The position numbers and the translations under genes are program-made. Under the pieces are notes generated by a model that was not told where the DNA came from, did no database searches, and worked only from the letters and a program-made list of their open reading frames with translations. Source: Chryseobacterium caseinilyticum (GTDB lineage Bacteria > Bacteroidota > Bacteroidia > Flavobacteriales > Weeksellaceae). Taken from it: a DNA stretch of 64,000 bases. Below are positions 26,010-37,267 of the stretch, piece after piece. Each line of letters opens with the position of its first letter. Position 1 is the first letter of the stretch. Location of the stretch: positions 1,550,001 through 1,614,000 of the forward strand of contig NZ_JACYFS010000001.1 of NCBI RefSeq assembly GCF_014837145.1, written 5' to 3'.

Positions 26010-26804
26010 ATGTCTTTATACCAGCAGCTCGCAGAAAATCTACAGTTTATAAGTCCTGGGTTTTACAAACAGAGGTATTTTAAAAATCTGAAAAACCTCA
26101 CCAAAGAAAACTTTTCGGCGAGAAATGTAGAACCGGAATTGGTTTGGATAAAAGATTATTTACAGAACGATGCGGTAATTTTCGACATCGGCGCCAACGT
26201 GGGAACTTTTCTTTATCAGTTTGAAAACAAACTTAAACATCAGAATATTTTCGCTTTTGAACCCAATAAGAAGCTGAACGTAAGGCTGAAAAGACTTTTC
26301 CCGTCGATGAACATTTCTTCTGTGGCACTTTCTGATGAAAACACAACCGCTCAGTTTAAAGTTCCGATTATTAAAGGAAAAATGGTCGCTTCGAGAGGAA
26401 CTTTAAATACTTCCTACAGAGAAAAAGACGAAGAAAATTCTTATACAGAAACAGTTGAAGTTGTTAAACTGGACGACTGGATAAACTCTGTAAAACTTCC
26501 GAAAATTGATTTTATTAAAATTGATGTAGAAGGAAATGAAATGAAAACCCTGCTTGGAGGAAAAAATACCATCCAAAAATACAAACCGGTTTTAATGGTT
26601 GAAATGGAACAGCGACATCACGAAACACCCATCTGGAACGAGATATCAGAAGTCGAAAGCTGGGGTTTTGAAGCAAAATACCTCAACAGAAAAACCTTTG
26701 AAACAGAAAAACTGACCGAAGAAATTCTGATTAAAAACACAGGCGACGAAAAAAATAAAACCAACTACATCAACAATATCATTTTCCTTCCTAAAAACTT
26801 TTAA
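26010..26804 (+). CDS. FkbM-family methyltransferase
   Basis: A 264-residue SAM-dependent methyltransferase. The SAM-binding loop FDIGANVGTFLYQFE is at about residues 55-69, FAFEPN follows, and the family motif PKIDFIKIDVEGNEMKTLLGG is at about 160-180. These enzymes methylate sugar hydroxyls in surface glycans or small molecules. It precedes a flippase gene by 9 bp, so a glycan role is likely. Confidence 0.88.
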   Translation: MSLYQQLAENLQFISPGFYKQRYFKNLKNLTKENFSARNVEPELVWIKDYLQNDAVIFDIGANVGTFLYQFENKLKHQNIFAFEPNKKLNVRLKRLFPSMNISSVALSDENTTAQFKVPIIKGKMVASRGTLNTSYREKDEENSYTETVEVVKLDDWINSVKLPKIDFIKIDVEGNEMKTLLGGKNTIQKYKPVLMVEMEQRHHETPIWNEISEVESWGFEAKYLNRKTFETEKLTEEILIKNTGDEKNKTNYINNIIFLPKNF

Positions 26805-26813
26805 AAACTGAGT

Positions 26814-28289
26814 ATGAGTGTAGTTGCAAGGCAGGGATTTAAGTATTCTGTAATTGGTTATGTCGCGACATTGATCGGGATGTTTTCTATTTTTATTTTC
26901 ACCAATAATCTGATTTTTTACGGAAAATTACGGTACATCATGTCTGCGGCAGAAATGCTGGTTCCGTTTGTGGTGTTGGGAATTTCCTATTCGAATGTAA
27001 AATTCTTCGGAAAGGCTCAGGAAGATGGTAAAAATCAAAACATGCTGTCGCTTTCTCTTGCGTTGATTTGCATCAATTTTCTCATTTTTCTGATTATCTT
27101 TTTTCTCATCCCTTACTTTTTCCCCCACTTTGCAGAAATGAAGATCTGGGAAAGTAAAAAATATATACTTCCATTAGTACTCACACTCTCGCTTTGTGCC
27201 GTTCTCAACAGATATATTTCTAATTATAAAAGGATTGTAGTTTCCAATATTTTCGATAATCTTTTACCTAAATTGGCTAATTTAGGTTCGTTCTGTCTGT
27301 TTTTTTATTTTCAGTTTTCAGAACAGATTGCATTGGCATTTTTCTTCGGGATGTTTGCTTTAATGCTTTCGGGATACATTTATTACACCAACAAACTCGA
27401 GAAGGTACAGCTTGATTTCAGCAGAGATTATTTTAAGAAAGATAATTTTTACAGAGAATTTGCAGCCTATAGTTTTTTCGGATTTCTAGGAACGTTTGGG
27501 AATCACATGGCGATCAACAATTATATGATTGGCGAATTTATTGGTGAAGAAGAAATTGCTGTATACAGCATTCTGCTTGCTTTAATCTCGCTTATTTCCA
27601 TTCCGCAACTGGGTTTATTCAATATTTCCGCACCGATTATCAGAAAAAATCTGGCTGACGGCGATATGGAAGAACTTGACAGATTTCATAAGAAAACTTC
27701 GCTTACCATCTACTTTTTAGGAGCCGTTCTGTTCGGCTGCATCATGGTTGGATTTCCGTATTTAACGCACTTTATGCCCAAAAAGGGAGATTTACTGAGA
27801 ATGTATGAGCCTGTGATTTGGATTTGGGGATCTGCAGTTTTATTGGATCTGGCGACAGGTTTTAACGGAAATATTATTTCGCTTTCAAAATACTACAAAT
27901 TTAACATCATCGTTATGCTTTTACTGGCAGGACTAACGATTGGATTGAACTGGTACTTTATCAACAACACTGATTTATCTCTGATTGGAATTGCTTTGTC
28001 TACGGCTATTTCAGTGACGCTTTACAATATGATAAAGGTGATTTTTAATTATTTTGTGTTTAAAGTTTCTCCTTTTTCTATTGAAATGATTTTCGTGTCT
28101 ATTATCTGTACTTTGGCAATTACTGTTGCGATTGTTTTGCCTGTTTTTGAGAATAATTTCATCAATTTGATTTATAAACCTGCTGTTGTTTTAATCTTGA
28201 TTTTTATCGGAAATCATTTCACAAAAATATTTCCCGTTGAAGATTATATCAATATGAAATTCTTTAAAAGCATTTTGAAATTTAAGTAA
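26814..28289 (+). CDS. Polysaccharide flippase / Wzx-like membrane protein
   Basis: A 491-residue integral membrane protein with about 12-14 hydrophobic helices spread over its length. The start MSVVARQGFKYSVIGYVATLIGMFSIFIFTN and the long row of hydrophobic segments match the oligosaccharide flippases of the MOP superfamily (RfbX/Wzx), which move lipid-linked sugar units across the inner membrane. It is in one transcription unit with the FkbM gene. Its 3' end overlaps the converging glycosyltransferase gene by 8 bp. Confidence 0.85.
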   Translation: MSVVARQGFKYSVIGYVATLIGMFSIFIFTNNLIFYGKLRYIMSAAEMLVPFVVLGISYSNVKFFGKAQEDGKNQNMLSLSLALICINFLIFLIIFFLIPYFFPHFAEMKIWESKKYILPLVLTLSLCAVLNRYISNYKRIVVSNIFDNLLPKLANLGSFCLFFYFQFSEQIALAFFFGMFALMLSGYIYYTNKLEKVQLDFSRDYFKKDNFYREFAAYSFFGFLGTFGNHMAINNYMIGEFIGEEEIAVYSILLALISLISIPQLGLFNISAPIIRKNLADGDMEELDRFHKKTSLTIYFLGAVLFGCIMVGFPYLTHFMPKKGDLLRMYEPVIWIWGSAVLLDLATGFNGNIISLSKYYKFNIIVMLLLAGLTIGLNWYFINNTDLSLIGIALSTAISVTLYNMIKVIFNYFVFKVSPFSIEMIFVSIICTLAITVAIVLPVFENNFINLIYKPAVVLILIFIGNHFTKIFPVEDYINMKFFKSILKFK

Positions 28290-29307
28290 GATCTGCCAAA
28301 AGATTTTCTAAATTTTTGAGAACAGCTTTTTTATTAAATGCCTTCTGAAAGTCGTATTTAAAGTTTTTCAAATCATAGAACTGTTGAATCACATCTTCTT
28401 TTTCCTGAACGATAAAATCCATTTTTGAAGAATAATTTTTCGGGAAAACGGCTATTTTTCCAAACTTGATGGCGTCGCCGATATTTCCGGTCATTTTGGT
28501 TTTTCCATAAATTTCTTTTTGGCTGAAAAACTCCGTTTCCTGCTGAATCGGACACCATAAAACATCAGCCTTTTTCATCCACATTTCAAATTCTTTCTGC
28601 GAAATTCTTTCTGTAAAATATCTTAAATCAAATTTCTCCGAAACTTTCCTGATGTTCATAAGCTCATCTCCTTTTGCCTTTCCAAGAAATACAAATTCAA
28701 CATCTGCAGCTGACTTTGATTTTTCAATGGTATTTAAAACATGCCTGTAATCACGTCTTTTCTGGGAAACTCCACCTGGTATGACAACCATTAATTTTTC
28801 GTTTTCATCCTGAATAAATTCTTTGGTGTAAAAAAGAGGTAAAAACTGATATTCAGATGAAGAAAAACTTTTATCCAAAACAAGTTGAGATGCGTTCTGA
28901 TAAACTTTGGATGAATTTGTCAATCCCTCTCTCCATAAAAGTTTTAAACGGTAAAAAAGATCTTCCCTGAAAATGTTTTTAATTAAATTAAATTTTGAAG
29001 CTTTGGGAAAATTCAGATTGTGAACGATTACAGCAGTCTTAAATTTTTGGGTAATGCTTAAAAATGTATTGAAATACCGATGAACCGTTCCAATAATTAT
29101 TAAATCATATTTCTTCGATTTCAGCTGGCTTAAAATCACCGACTGATCCGATAGAAAGATGTTTTCAGAATTTTGTGGAATCTGATTTTTGATTTTTTCT
29201 GAAAAATAATAATCGACAGAAAATTCTTTGGAATCTTTCATTAAATCCAAAAAATCGGCAGCTATTTCTGCGTGGGTGTCGATTTCGATGTAGGCGATAT
29301 TTTTCAA
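28282..29307 (-). CDS. Glycosyltransferase-like protein (GT-B fold probable)
   Basis: A 341-residue protein. The N-terminal half has a Rossmann-like pattern (YDLIIIGTVHRYFN, KTAVIVHNLNFP). The second half has VVIPGGVSQKRRDYRHVL, VEFVFLGKA, and ISQKEFEMWMKKADVLWCP followed by GNIGDAIKFGKIAVFP, the late donor-binding region of GT-B enzymes. The acidic E-x7-E of family GT4 is not clear, so the class is uncertain. It lies beside the FkbM and flippase genes, convergent with them, and 81 bp after the GT2 gene. Confidence 0.65.
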   Translation of the reverse strand: MKNIAYIEIDTHAEIAADFLDLMKDSKEFSVDYYFSEKIKNQIPQNSENIFLSDQSVILSQLKSKKYDLIIIGTVHRYFNTFLSITQKFKTAVIVHNLNFPKASKFNLIKNIFREDLFYRLKLLWREGLTNSSKVYQNASQLVLDKSFSSSEYQFLPLFYTKEFIQDENEKLMVVIPGGVSQKRRDYRHVLNTIEKSKSAADVEFVFLGKAKGDELMNIRKVSEKFDLRYFTERISQKEFEMWMKKADVLWCPIQQETEFFSQKEIYGKTKMTGNIGDAIKFGKIAVFPKNYSSKMDFIVQEKEDVIQQFYDLKNFKYDFQKAFNKKAVLKNLENLLADLT

Positions 29308-29322
29308 ACTGATGATATTCTA

Positions 29323-29388
29323 AGTTTTGGCTAAAGCCAATGAAATATTCTTTTTATTTAAAACTGGCTGAGGCCTGTTCCTATTGAA
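29323..29388. repeat. Dispersed-type hairpin repeat
   Basis: TTGGCTAAAGCCAA (29327-29340) is a perfect small hairpin, followed by GGCTGAGGCC (29366-29375) and TGTTCCTATTGAA. Repeats with GGCTAAAGCC and CCTATTGAA are common between genes in Chryseobacterium. It fills the gap between two glycosyltransferase genes. Confidence 0.5.
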
Positions 29389-30243
29389 TTATATTTTAAA
29401 CCATTTCTTTTTAAACATATCCCAGCGCTGCTGATTGATTACTTTCTGTTCATCTTTTGAAATCTTCAGTTCCAGATTTTGAGATTTACATTTTTCATAC
29501 GAACTGATAATTTGAAACAGAAACGCAGGAGATTTTATTTTCATTGCTTCTTTAGCTGCAGCCACGTAAGTCAGAAATCGGTTTAAACCTAGAAAATAAA
29601 AATATCTTCCATAATAATCTGCTGGTTTTATGGTATAATCTGCTCCTTTTACTTTGATTAATTTCACATGTAATTCAGGAATTACAACTTCTTTCCATCC
29701 TGAATTCTGCAATAAAATAGCATCAATATTATCCCAACCCAAAGTCTCACGCAAACCACCCATTTGCAGAAAAGATTCCTTTCGGTAAGCTTTCATTGGG
29801 CCGCGGACATGGTGTTTATTTGAATTTCCTTCGTACACCCAGTCACCGTTTTTCTCTACATACAAAAGTCCGCCAACCAAACCATAGTCAGAGTTTTTGG
29901 CAAAAACATCAGCAACAGTCTGAAGATAATTTTCCTCTAAAATAATGTCAGAATCAAACTTACAGATGATATCAAAATCATTGATATTTTGAGTTTCCAG
30001 ACCTTTTTTAAATGCTGCAACAACTTTGGAACCTGGCTGATGAGCTGATTTTTGAAGATTAATGGTTTCAAATCTGGAATCCTGATCAGTATATTTTCTG
30101 ATGACCTCTGAAGTTCCGTCAGTAGAACCGTCATTGACCACGACGACTTTAAAATCCCTTAAACTCTGTTGCTGTAAAGATTCTAAAGTAAACGGTAAGT
30201 TGTTCTCCTCGTTGTGTGCAGGAATGATGATTAGAAATTTCAA
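29389..30243 (-). CDS. Glycosyltransferase family 2
   Basis: A 284-residue GT-A enzyme. The start LIIIPAHNEENNLPFTLESL and VVVNDGSTDGTSEVIRKY bind the nucleotide sugar, and CKFDSDIIL holds the metal-binding D-x-D. It transfers a sugar from a nucleotide donor to an unknown acceptor, probably in cell-surface glycan assembly. No membrane segments are evident. A terminator separates it from the amidase gene upstream. Confidence 0.9.
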   Translation of the reverse strand: MKFLIIIPAHNEENNLPFTLESLQQQSLRDFKVVVVNDGSTDGTSEVIRKYTDQDSRFETINLQKSAHQPGSKVVAAFKKGLETQNINDFDIICKFDSDIILEENYLQTVADVFAKNSDYGLVGGLLYVEKNGDWVYEGNSNKHHVRGPMKAYRKESFLQMGGLRETLGWDNIDAILLQNSGWKEVVIPELHVKLIKVKGADYTIKPADYYGRYFYFLGLNRFLTYVAAAKEAMKIKSPAFLFQIISSYEKCKSQNLELKISKDEQKVINQQRWDMFKKKWFKI

Positions 30244-30280
30244 AATGAAAATTTAGTTTTCAAATTTAGTTTAAATCCAG

Positions 30281-30324
30281 TAAAAAACCTTCTAATCATC
30301 TTTAAAAAGAGTGAAAAGAAGGTT
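30281..30324 (-). terminator. Terminator of the amidase gene
   Basis: AACCTTCT pairs with AGAAGGTT around a long loop. On the minus strand it is followed by a T run. Confidence 0.65.
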
Positions 30325-30355
30325 GGATTTTCTGATATAAGAATCTGATCAAATA

Positions 30356-31381
30356 TTATTTTGCAGGATATTTTTGTATTAAAGCCTGTAAAATTGCCCA
30401 TGTTTCAGCATCCATAATTCCGTCGTAATTCTGCGGTCTGAAGTGATACTGAAGAGCTTCAATGGTTCTTTTAGTGGAATCATCCCACTTTTCGGAAAGG
30501 TCAATTCCGTAGCCGAACTTCTGAAGACTGGTTTTCACTAAAAACACAAATGAAGGATCGTTGTATTTTGTTGCAAAATCAGTTACTGCAAGATTATAAA
30601 AATTCTGTTTCGTCGCTTCGTCGTACCACATCCCGATCTGATATTCATCGTACAGTTTTTTCCATGGAAACAGAGGTCCCGGATCCTGTTTTCTGGTCGG
30701 TGCAATATCAGAATGTGCCAAAACATTGGTTGCAGGAATTTGGTATCTGTCAACAATATCTTTTGCCAACGCAGCCACTTTTTTTACCTGTCCATCGCTG
30801 TACGGGAGGAAAGTTTTCTTTCCTGTAGCATCTGCAGTATATCCTACATTAACAATTTCGATACCTATAGAATTATCATTCAAATTTTTATCTGATCTCC
30901 AGGTACTGATTCCGGCGTGATAAGCTCTTTTATTTTCGTCAACCAACTGATAAATTTCGTTATCACCAAGATTATTGACAAGGTAATGTGCACTCACCGA
31001 CTTTTGTGTAAGAGCTGTAAGCGACCTGCTATCATCTAATGCTGTATAATGTAAAATCAAAAACCTCTGTCTAAAATTTTGCCCCATTGATGGAAAATAA
31101 GTCTTCACAACTTTATAACCCTGAGGTTTTGCAGATACGATCGAACCGTAACTTGTGGTATTGTCATTATTGGCGATATTGGCAATATTTTCTCTGTAGA
31201 ATTCTACTCCGTTTTCAGTTTTGACCTGAGGTCTTCTGGCTGCTTCGCTGTCATTGTCGCCTGCAGTTTTGTTTGTGGTAGAAGCAATTTTGGGTCTGTA
31301 AGTTGCAGCAACTGTTTTTTTCTTTGCAGCACAGGAAAAAATTAAAGTACTTAATCCGATGATATATAATGTTTTACGCAT
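30356..31381 (-). CDS. N-acetylmuramoyl-L-alanine amidase lipoprotein
   Basis: A 341-residue lipoprotein from the ATG at 31381, with the lipobox LIFSC (Cys17). The Amidase_2 domain has zinc ligands in LILHYTALDD and LAHSDIAPTRKQDPG, plus IGIEIVNVG. A C-terminal segment (SLQKFGYGIDL, TKRTIEALQYHFRPQNYDGIMD) is a peptidoglycan-binding repeat. It should cleave the lactyl-L-alanine bond of muropeptides in the periplasm, as AmiD does. An upstream in-frame ATG at 31423 would destroy the signal peptide. Confidence 0.92.
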   Translation of the reverse strand: MRKTLYIIGLSTLIFSCAAKKKTVAATYRPKIASTTNKTAGDNDSEAARRPQVKTENGVEFYRENIANIANNDNTTSYGSIVSAKPQGYKVVKTYFPSMGQNFRQRFLILHYTALDDSRSLTALTQKSVSAHYLVNNLGDNEIYQLVDENKRAYHAGISTWRSDKNLNDNSIGIEIVNVGYTADATGKKTFLPYSDGQVKKVAALAKDIVDRYQIPATNVLAHSDIAPTRKQDPGPLFPWKKLYDEYQIGMWYDEATKQNFYNLAVTDFATKYNDPSFVFLVKTSLQKFGYGIDLSEKWDDSTKRTIEALQYHFRPQNYDGIMDAETWAILQALIQKYPAK

Positions 31382-31441
31382 CTGTGGGTTTTTATAGTCT
31401 ATTATGAGGGTAAAAATACACATTTTTTTTGTTAAAAATAT

Positions 31442-31472
31442 TTGCTTGGTAATGAAAACTACTCTATATTTG
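31442..31472 (+). promoter_or_regulatory. Promoter of the Ser-Pro-Arg tRNA cluster
   Basis: TTG at 31442-31444, 20 bp, then TATATTTG at 31465-31472, an exact -33/-7 match. Confidence 0.75.
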
Positions 31473-31515
31473 CACTCGCAATAACGGAATAGAGATCTTC
31501 AAAATATAAGATAAA

Positions 31516-31602
31516 GGAGAGTTGCCTGAGAGGCCGAAAGGACATGTTTGCTAAACATGCGTACTGGAAACGGTACCAAGGGTTCGAATCCCTTACTCTC
31601 CG
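31516..31602 (+). tRNA. tRNA-Ser (anticodon GCT)
   Basis: Acceptor GGAGAGT / ACTCTCC. Anticodon arm CATGT-TTGCTAA-ACATG with anticodon GCT. Long variable arm GTACTGGAAACGGTAC and T loop TTCGAAT. This is a class II serine tRNA for AGC/AGU. It is first in a three-tRNA unit. Confidence 0.95.
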
Positions 31603-31616
31603 CTTTTTATCTTTCT

Positions 31617-31691
31617 CGGGGCGTAGCGTAGTCCGGTCATCGCGCCTGGTTTGGGACCAGGAGGTCGCAGGTTCGAATCCTGCCGCCCCGA
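31617..31691 (+). tRNA. tRNA-Pro (anticodon TGG), copy 1
   Basis: Acceptor CGGGGCG / CGCCCCG. Anticodon arm CCTGG-TTTGGGA-CCAGG gives TGG. T arm GCAGG-TTCGAAT-CCTGC. An identical gene lies at 55210. Confidence 0.95.
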
Positions 31692-31723
31692 CAGTTTTAG
31701 ATAATTTTTACAAAATTACAAAT

Positions 31724-31797
31724 GGGTGCGTAGCTCAGCTGGATAGAGCATCTGCCTTCTAAGCAGACGGTCTCAGGTTCGAATCCTGACGCGCTCA
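31724..31797 (+). tRNA. tRNA-Arg (anticodon TCT), copy 1
   Basis: Acceptor GGGTGCG / CGCGCTC pairs with two G-U pairs. Anticodon arm TCTGC-CTTCTAA-GCAGA gives TCT. T arm TCAGG-TTCGAAT-CCTGA. An identical gene lies at 55317. Confidence 0.95.
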
Positions 31798-31799
31798 CT

Positions 31800-31833
31800 A
31801 AAAAACTCATAACAGAAGTTGTGAGTTTTTTTG
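31800..31833. terminator. Bidirectional terminator: tRNA cluster and eCIS operon
   Basis: AACTCATAAC pairs with GTTGTGAGTT around AGAA, with A and T runs on both sides. It ends the tRNA unit on the plus strand and the injection-system operon on the minus strand. Confidence 0.85.
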
Positions 31834-31858
31834 TTTAAAAACAATTTCAAAACATTTT

Positions 31859-32227
31859 TTATTTCCAGGCCTGAAATCCTTTAATACTGAACATCGATTC
31901 TGATGTATTATATTCAGTACTGACCCTTAAGTATTTTTCTTTGTTTTCAATAAAAACAGCCTTGTTTTGGAAAAAGAAAAAATAATCTTTTCTTACAGTT
32001 AGTTTACATTTATTAACATTCATCCGTAATAATTCCTGTTGGAGACTTAACCCAATATTTTCAATATAATTTTCTGAAAAATTTTTGTTGGAAACGTGCT
32101 CCAAATTTTGAATGCTTTTAGCGTTTATTTTAGAAAAAGCTGCCAAAAGTTTATTTTCAAGATAAAGAGTAAAGGTAAATGAAGCAATCAGCATCAAAAA
32201 TATAAATATCCAAATTTTATTTTTCAT
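31859..32227 (-). CDS. Small single-pass membrane protein at the end of the eCIS operon
   Basis: A 122-residue protein. Residues about 5-22 (IWIFIFLMLIASFTFTLYL) form one membrane segment or uncleaved signal anchor. The rest is a small soluble part with mixed helix and strand. It is not recognised. It lies 70 bp after the AAA+ ATPase gene on the same strand and just before the operon terminator, so it probably belongs to the cluster. Possible roles include release, anchoring or immunity, none of them shown. Confidence 0.55.
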   Translation of the reverse strand: MKNKIWIFIFLMLIASFTFTLYLENKLLAAFSKINAKSIQNLEHVSNKNFSENYIENIGLSLQQELLRMNVNKCKLTVRKDYFFFFQNKAVFIENKEKYLRVSTEYNTSESMFSIKGFQAWK

Positions 32228-32297
32228 CTAAACATCATTTTACAATGATTAATTATGTTACTCAACTAAAAATATTTTAGTGATAAAGAAACAATTA

Positions 32298-35694
<3,397 letters not shown>

Positions 35695-35730
35695 GGGTTA
35701 ATTTTTAAAAATTAAATCAATTGATGAATA

Positions 35731-36402
35731 TCACACGGTTGTTCCGTTGGCGTTAGTTGGTTTTGACAAATCCCAATTGTTAATCGCAATCTGTTCCAGA
35801 AAACACTTCGTTCTGTAGTTTGTTTTCCGCAGGAGCTGTTTAGAATGAGTTGTAAGCCAATTGTGTCTTGCTTCAGTATATTTTTTAATCCACTTTTTCT
35901 CATCTCCACCGTTTACAGGAACATTTTCAGCAAATTTTTCACGGATAAACGCCGGAACACTCCCTGAATGAATGTAGCTATCATAAATAACCAACAAGCT
36001 TAAAGCCTGTGTGAATTTATTTTTCTCAAAAAAATGAAAAGCCGGTTGATAATACAAAACTTCAAAAAAATCATCCTGAGATTTTCTCATTACCGGATCC
36101 TGTTTTGCAGCTTTTTTAAGCAAACTTTTAAACGCTGCATCGTCTACCAAAGGTATTTTCCCGATTTTTTGAAGATAAACTTTAAATTCTCCAGCATATG
36201 CGCCTTTGTTGGCAATATATTTTTCAATAAGCGCCTTCAGATTCCCCTGTTCGGTTGTCTGGCTTCGTCCGTAGGTTATTTGTCTTGAACCGTTTTTGCC
36301 ATCCGGATAAGTTGCGATAAGATCATATTTCCCATCTTTTGTACCCGTTTCAAATACATTGATGATTTGAATGATTTTGCTTTTTTGTGAAGATGTAATC
36401 AT
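35731..36402 (-). CDS. GH46 chitosanase-like / lysozyme-fold glycosidase
   Basis: A 223-residue protein without a signal peptide. The start IINVFETG places a Glu at residue 18, and the following DGKNGSRQITYGRSQTTEQG (34-53) carries an Asp and the conserved glycines. This pair and order match the catalytic Glu and Asp region of GH46 chitosanases and related cell-wall glycosidases. It may cut peptidoglycan or a related glucosamine polymer. It stands between the CHAP gene and the DUF4157 gene inside the injection-system operon, which makes a payload or a lysis role likely. The substrate is inferred only. Confidence 0.65.
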   Translation of the reverse strand: MITSSQKSKIIQIINVFETGTKDGKYDLIATYPDGKNGSRQITYGRSQTTEQGNLKALIEKYIANKGAYAGEFKVYLQKIGKIPLVDDAAFKSLLKKAAKQDPVMRKSQDDFFEVLYYQPAFHFFEKNKFTQALSLLVIYDSYIHSGSVPAFIREKFAENVPVNGGDEKKWIKKYTEARHNWLTTHSKQLLRKTNYRTKCFLEQIAINNWDLSKPTNANGTTV

Positions 36403-36418
36403 GATTTTAAAATTTAAA

Positions 36419-37240
36419 TTAAACCAGCCAATTGTTTAAACTGAACACATCAAGATAAGATTTTCTGAAGTTTCTGACCCGTTTGTAAACACCGTCGCCA
36501 TTGCTCGAACCATCGTTATTGGTATTGCCTTCGATGGTAATAAATGTATCTCCTACCACATCAACAATTATAGCAGTGTGAATCCAGTCATTTTGAGATT
36601 TTCTCACCAAAAGAACATCACCTTTTTTCGCCAAAGCCGGATTGATTCTGATTCTCTCGTTTCGGATCAAGACATTTTTCTGAATTCCATGCGTCCCAAC
36701 GGTATCGCAGCTGTAACTGATCGGCATCATTTCGGTAAAATTTCTACCATGCAAAGATGTTGCCTGATCAAGAACAGCCTGCACAAAACCCATGCACCAA
36801 AGCCAGTCTGAACCCTCGTTTCCACCCATGTAACTTCTTACCCAAGGTCCACAATTGGTTTGTTGTTTGATGACCAATTCAAAAGGAAAGCCTTTTAAAT
36901 GATTGTGAGCCACTTCCGAAATGGTATCTCTTAAATTTGCTTTTATTGCAGCACCTTCAAAAGAATTTTTGAGGTTTGATGTCAATTTTGTAAAGAGCGA
37001 TGCCGTCACAATTCCATCTGCCGGCAGGCCTAGAAATTTCTGATAATTTTTCACTGCAACTTCGGTCGCTGTACCGTAATCTCCGTCGATCCCTGTCATT
37101 GTACCGATTCCGCGGTGTTGTCTTTCCTGCAGACAGAGCCACGACTGTATTTTTTCAACGTCTGCTTTTTTGTTGGCCAAACCTCTTTTCACAACCGCAG
37201 TTGATAGGCTTAATTCTTTTAAATAATTAGTTTTTTTCAT
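36419..37240 (-). CDS. Peptidoglycan-binding and CHAP-domain hydrolase
   Basis: A 273-residue protein without a signal peptide. Residues 20-90 form a PG_binding_1 repeat (KADVEKIQSWL, GIDGDYGTATEVAVKNYQKF, LGLPADGIV). Residues about 115-260 form a CHAP-type cysteine peptidase, with WCMGFVQ (Cys149) as nucleophile, GDVLLV, and WIHTAIIVDV (His221). It would bind and cleave peptidoglycan peptides. In the operon it is followed by the GH46-like gene. Both could be effectors or could free particles from the cell. A 21-bp repeat shared with the tube gene lies at its start. Confidence 0.8.
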   Translation of the reverse strand: MKKTNYLKELSLSTAVVKRGLANKKADVEKIQSWLCLQERQHRGIGTMTGIDGDYGTATEVAVKNYQKFLGLPADGIVTASLFTKLTSNLKNSFEGAAIKANLRDTISEVAHNHLKGFPFELVIKQQTNCGPWVRSYMGGNEGSDWLWCMGFVQAVLDQATSLHGRNFTEMMPISYSCDTVGTHGIQKNVLIRNERIRINPALAKKGDVLLVRKSQNDWIHTAIIVDVVGDTFITIEGNTNNDGSSNGDGVYKRVRNFRKSYLDVFSLNNWLV

Positions 37241-37259
37241 GGTTATTTAGTTTTATGAT
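37239..37259 (-). repeat. 21-bp intergenic repeat, copy at the CHAP start
   Basis: On the minus strand it reads ATCATAAAACTAAATAACCA plus T. Its end overlaps the CHAP start codon. The exact same 21 bp is found at 52177-52197. Confidence 0.7.
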
Positions 37260-37267
37260 ATTAGTTT

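Larger units (their letters stand above)
31616..31799 (+). repeat. Direct repeat, left copy (tRNA-Pro/tRNA-Arg pair)
   Basis: This 184-bp segment and the one at 55209-55392 have the same length. They agree throughout apart from two single-base differences in the 32-bp spacer between the tRNAs. Homology ends abruptly one base before tRNA-Pro and two bases after the tRNA-Arg discriminator. The two copies bracket the injection-system cluster in direct orientation. Confidence 0.9.
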
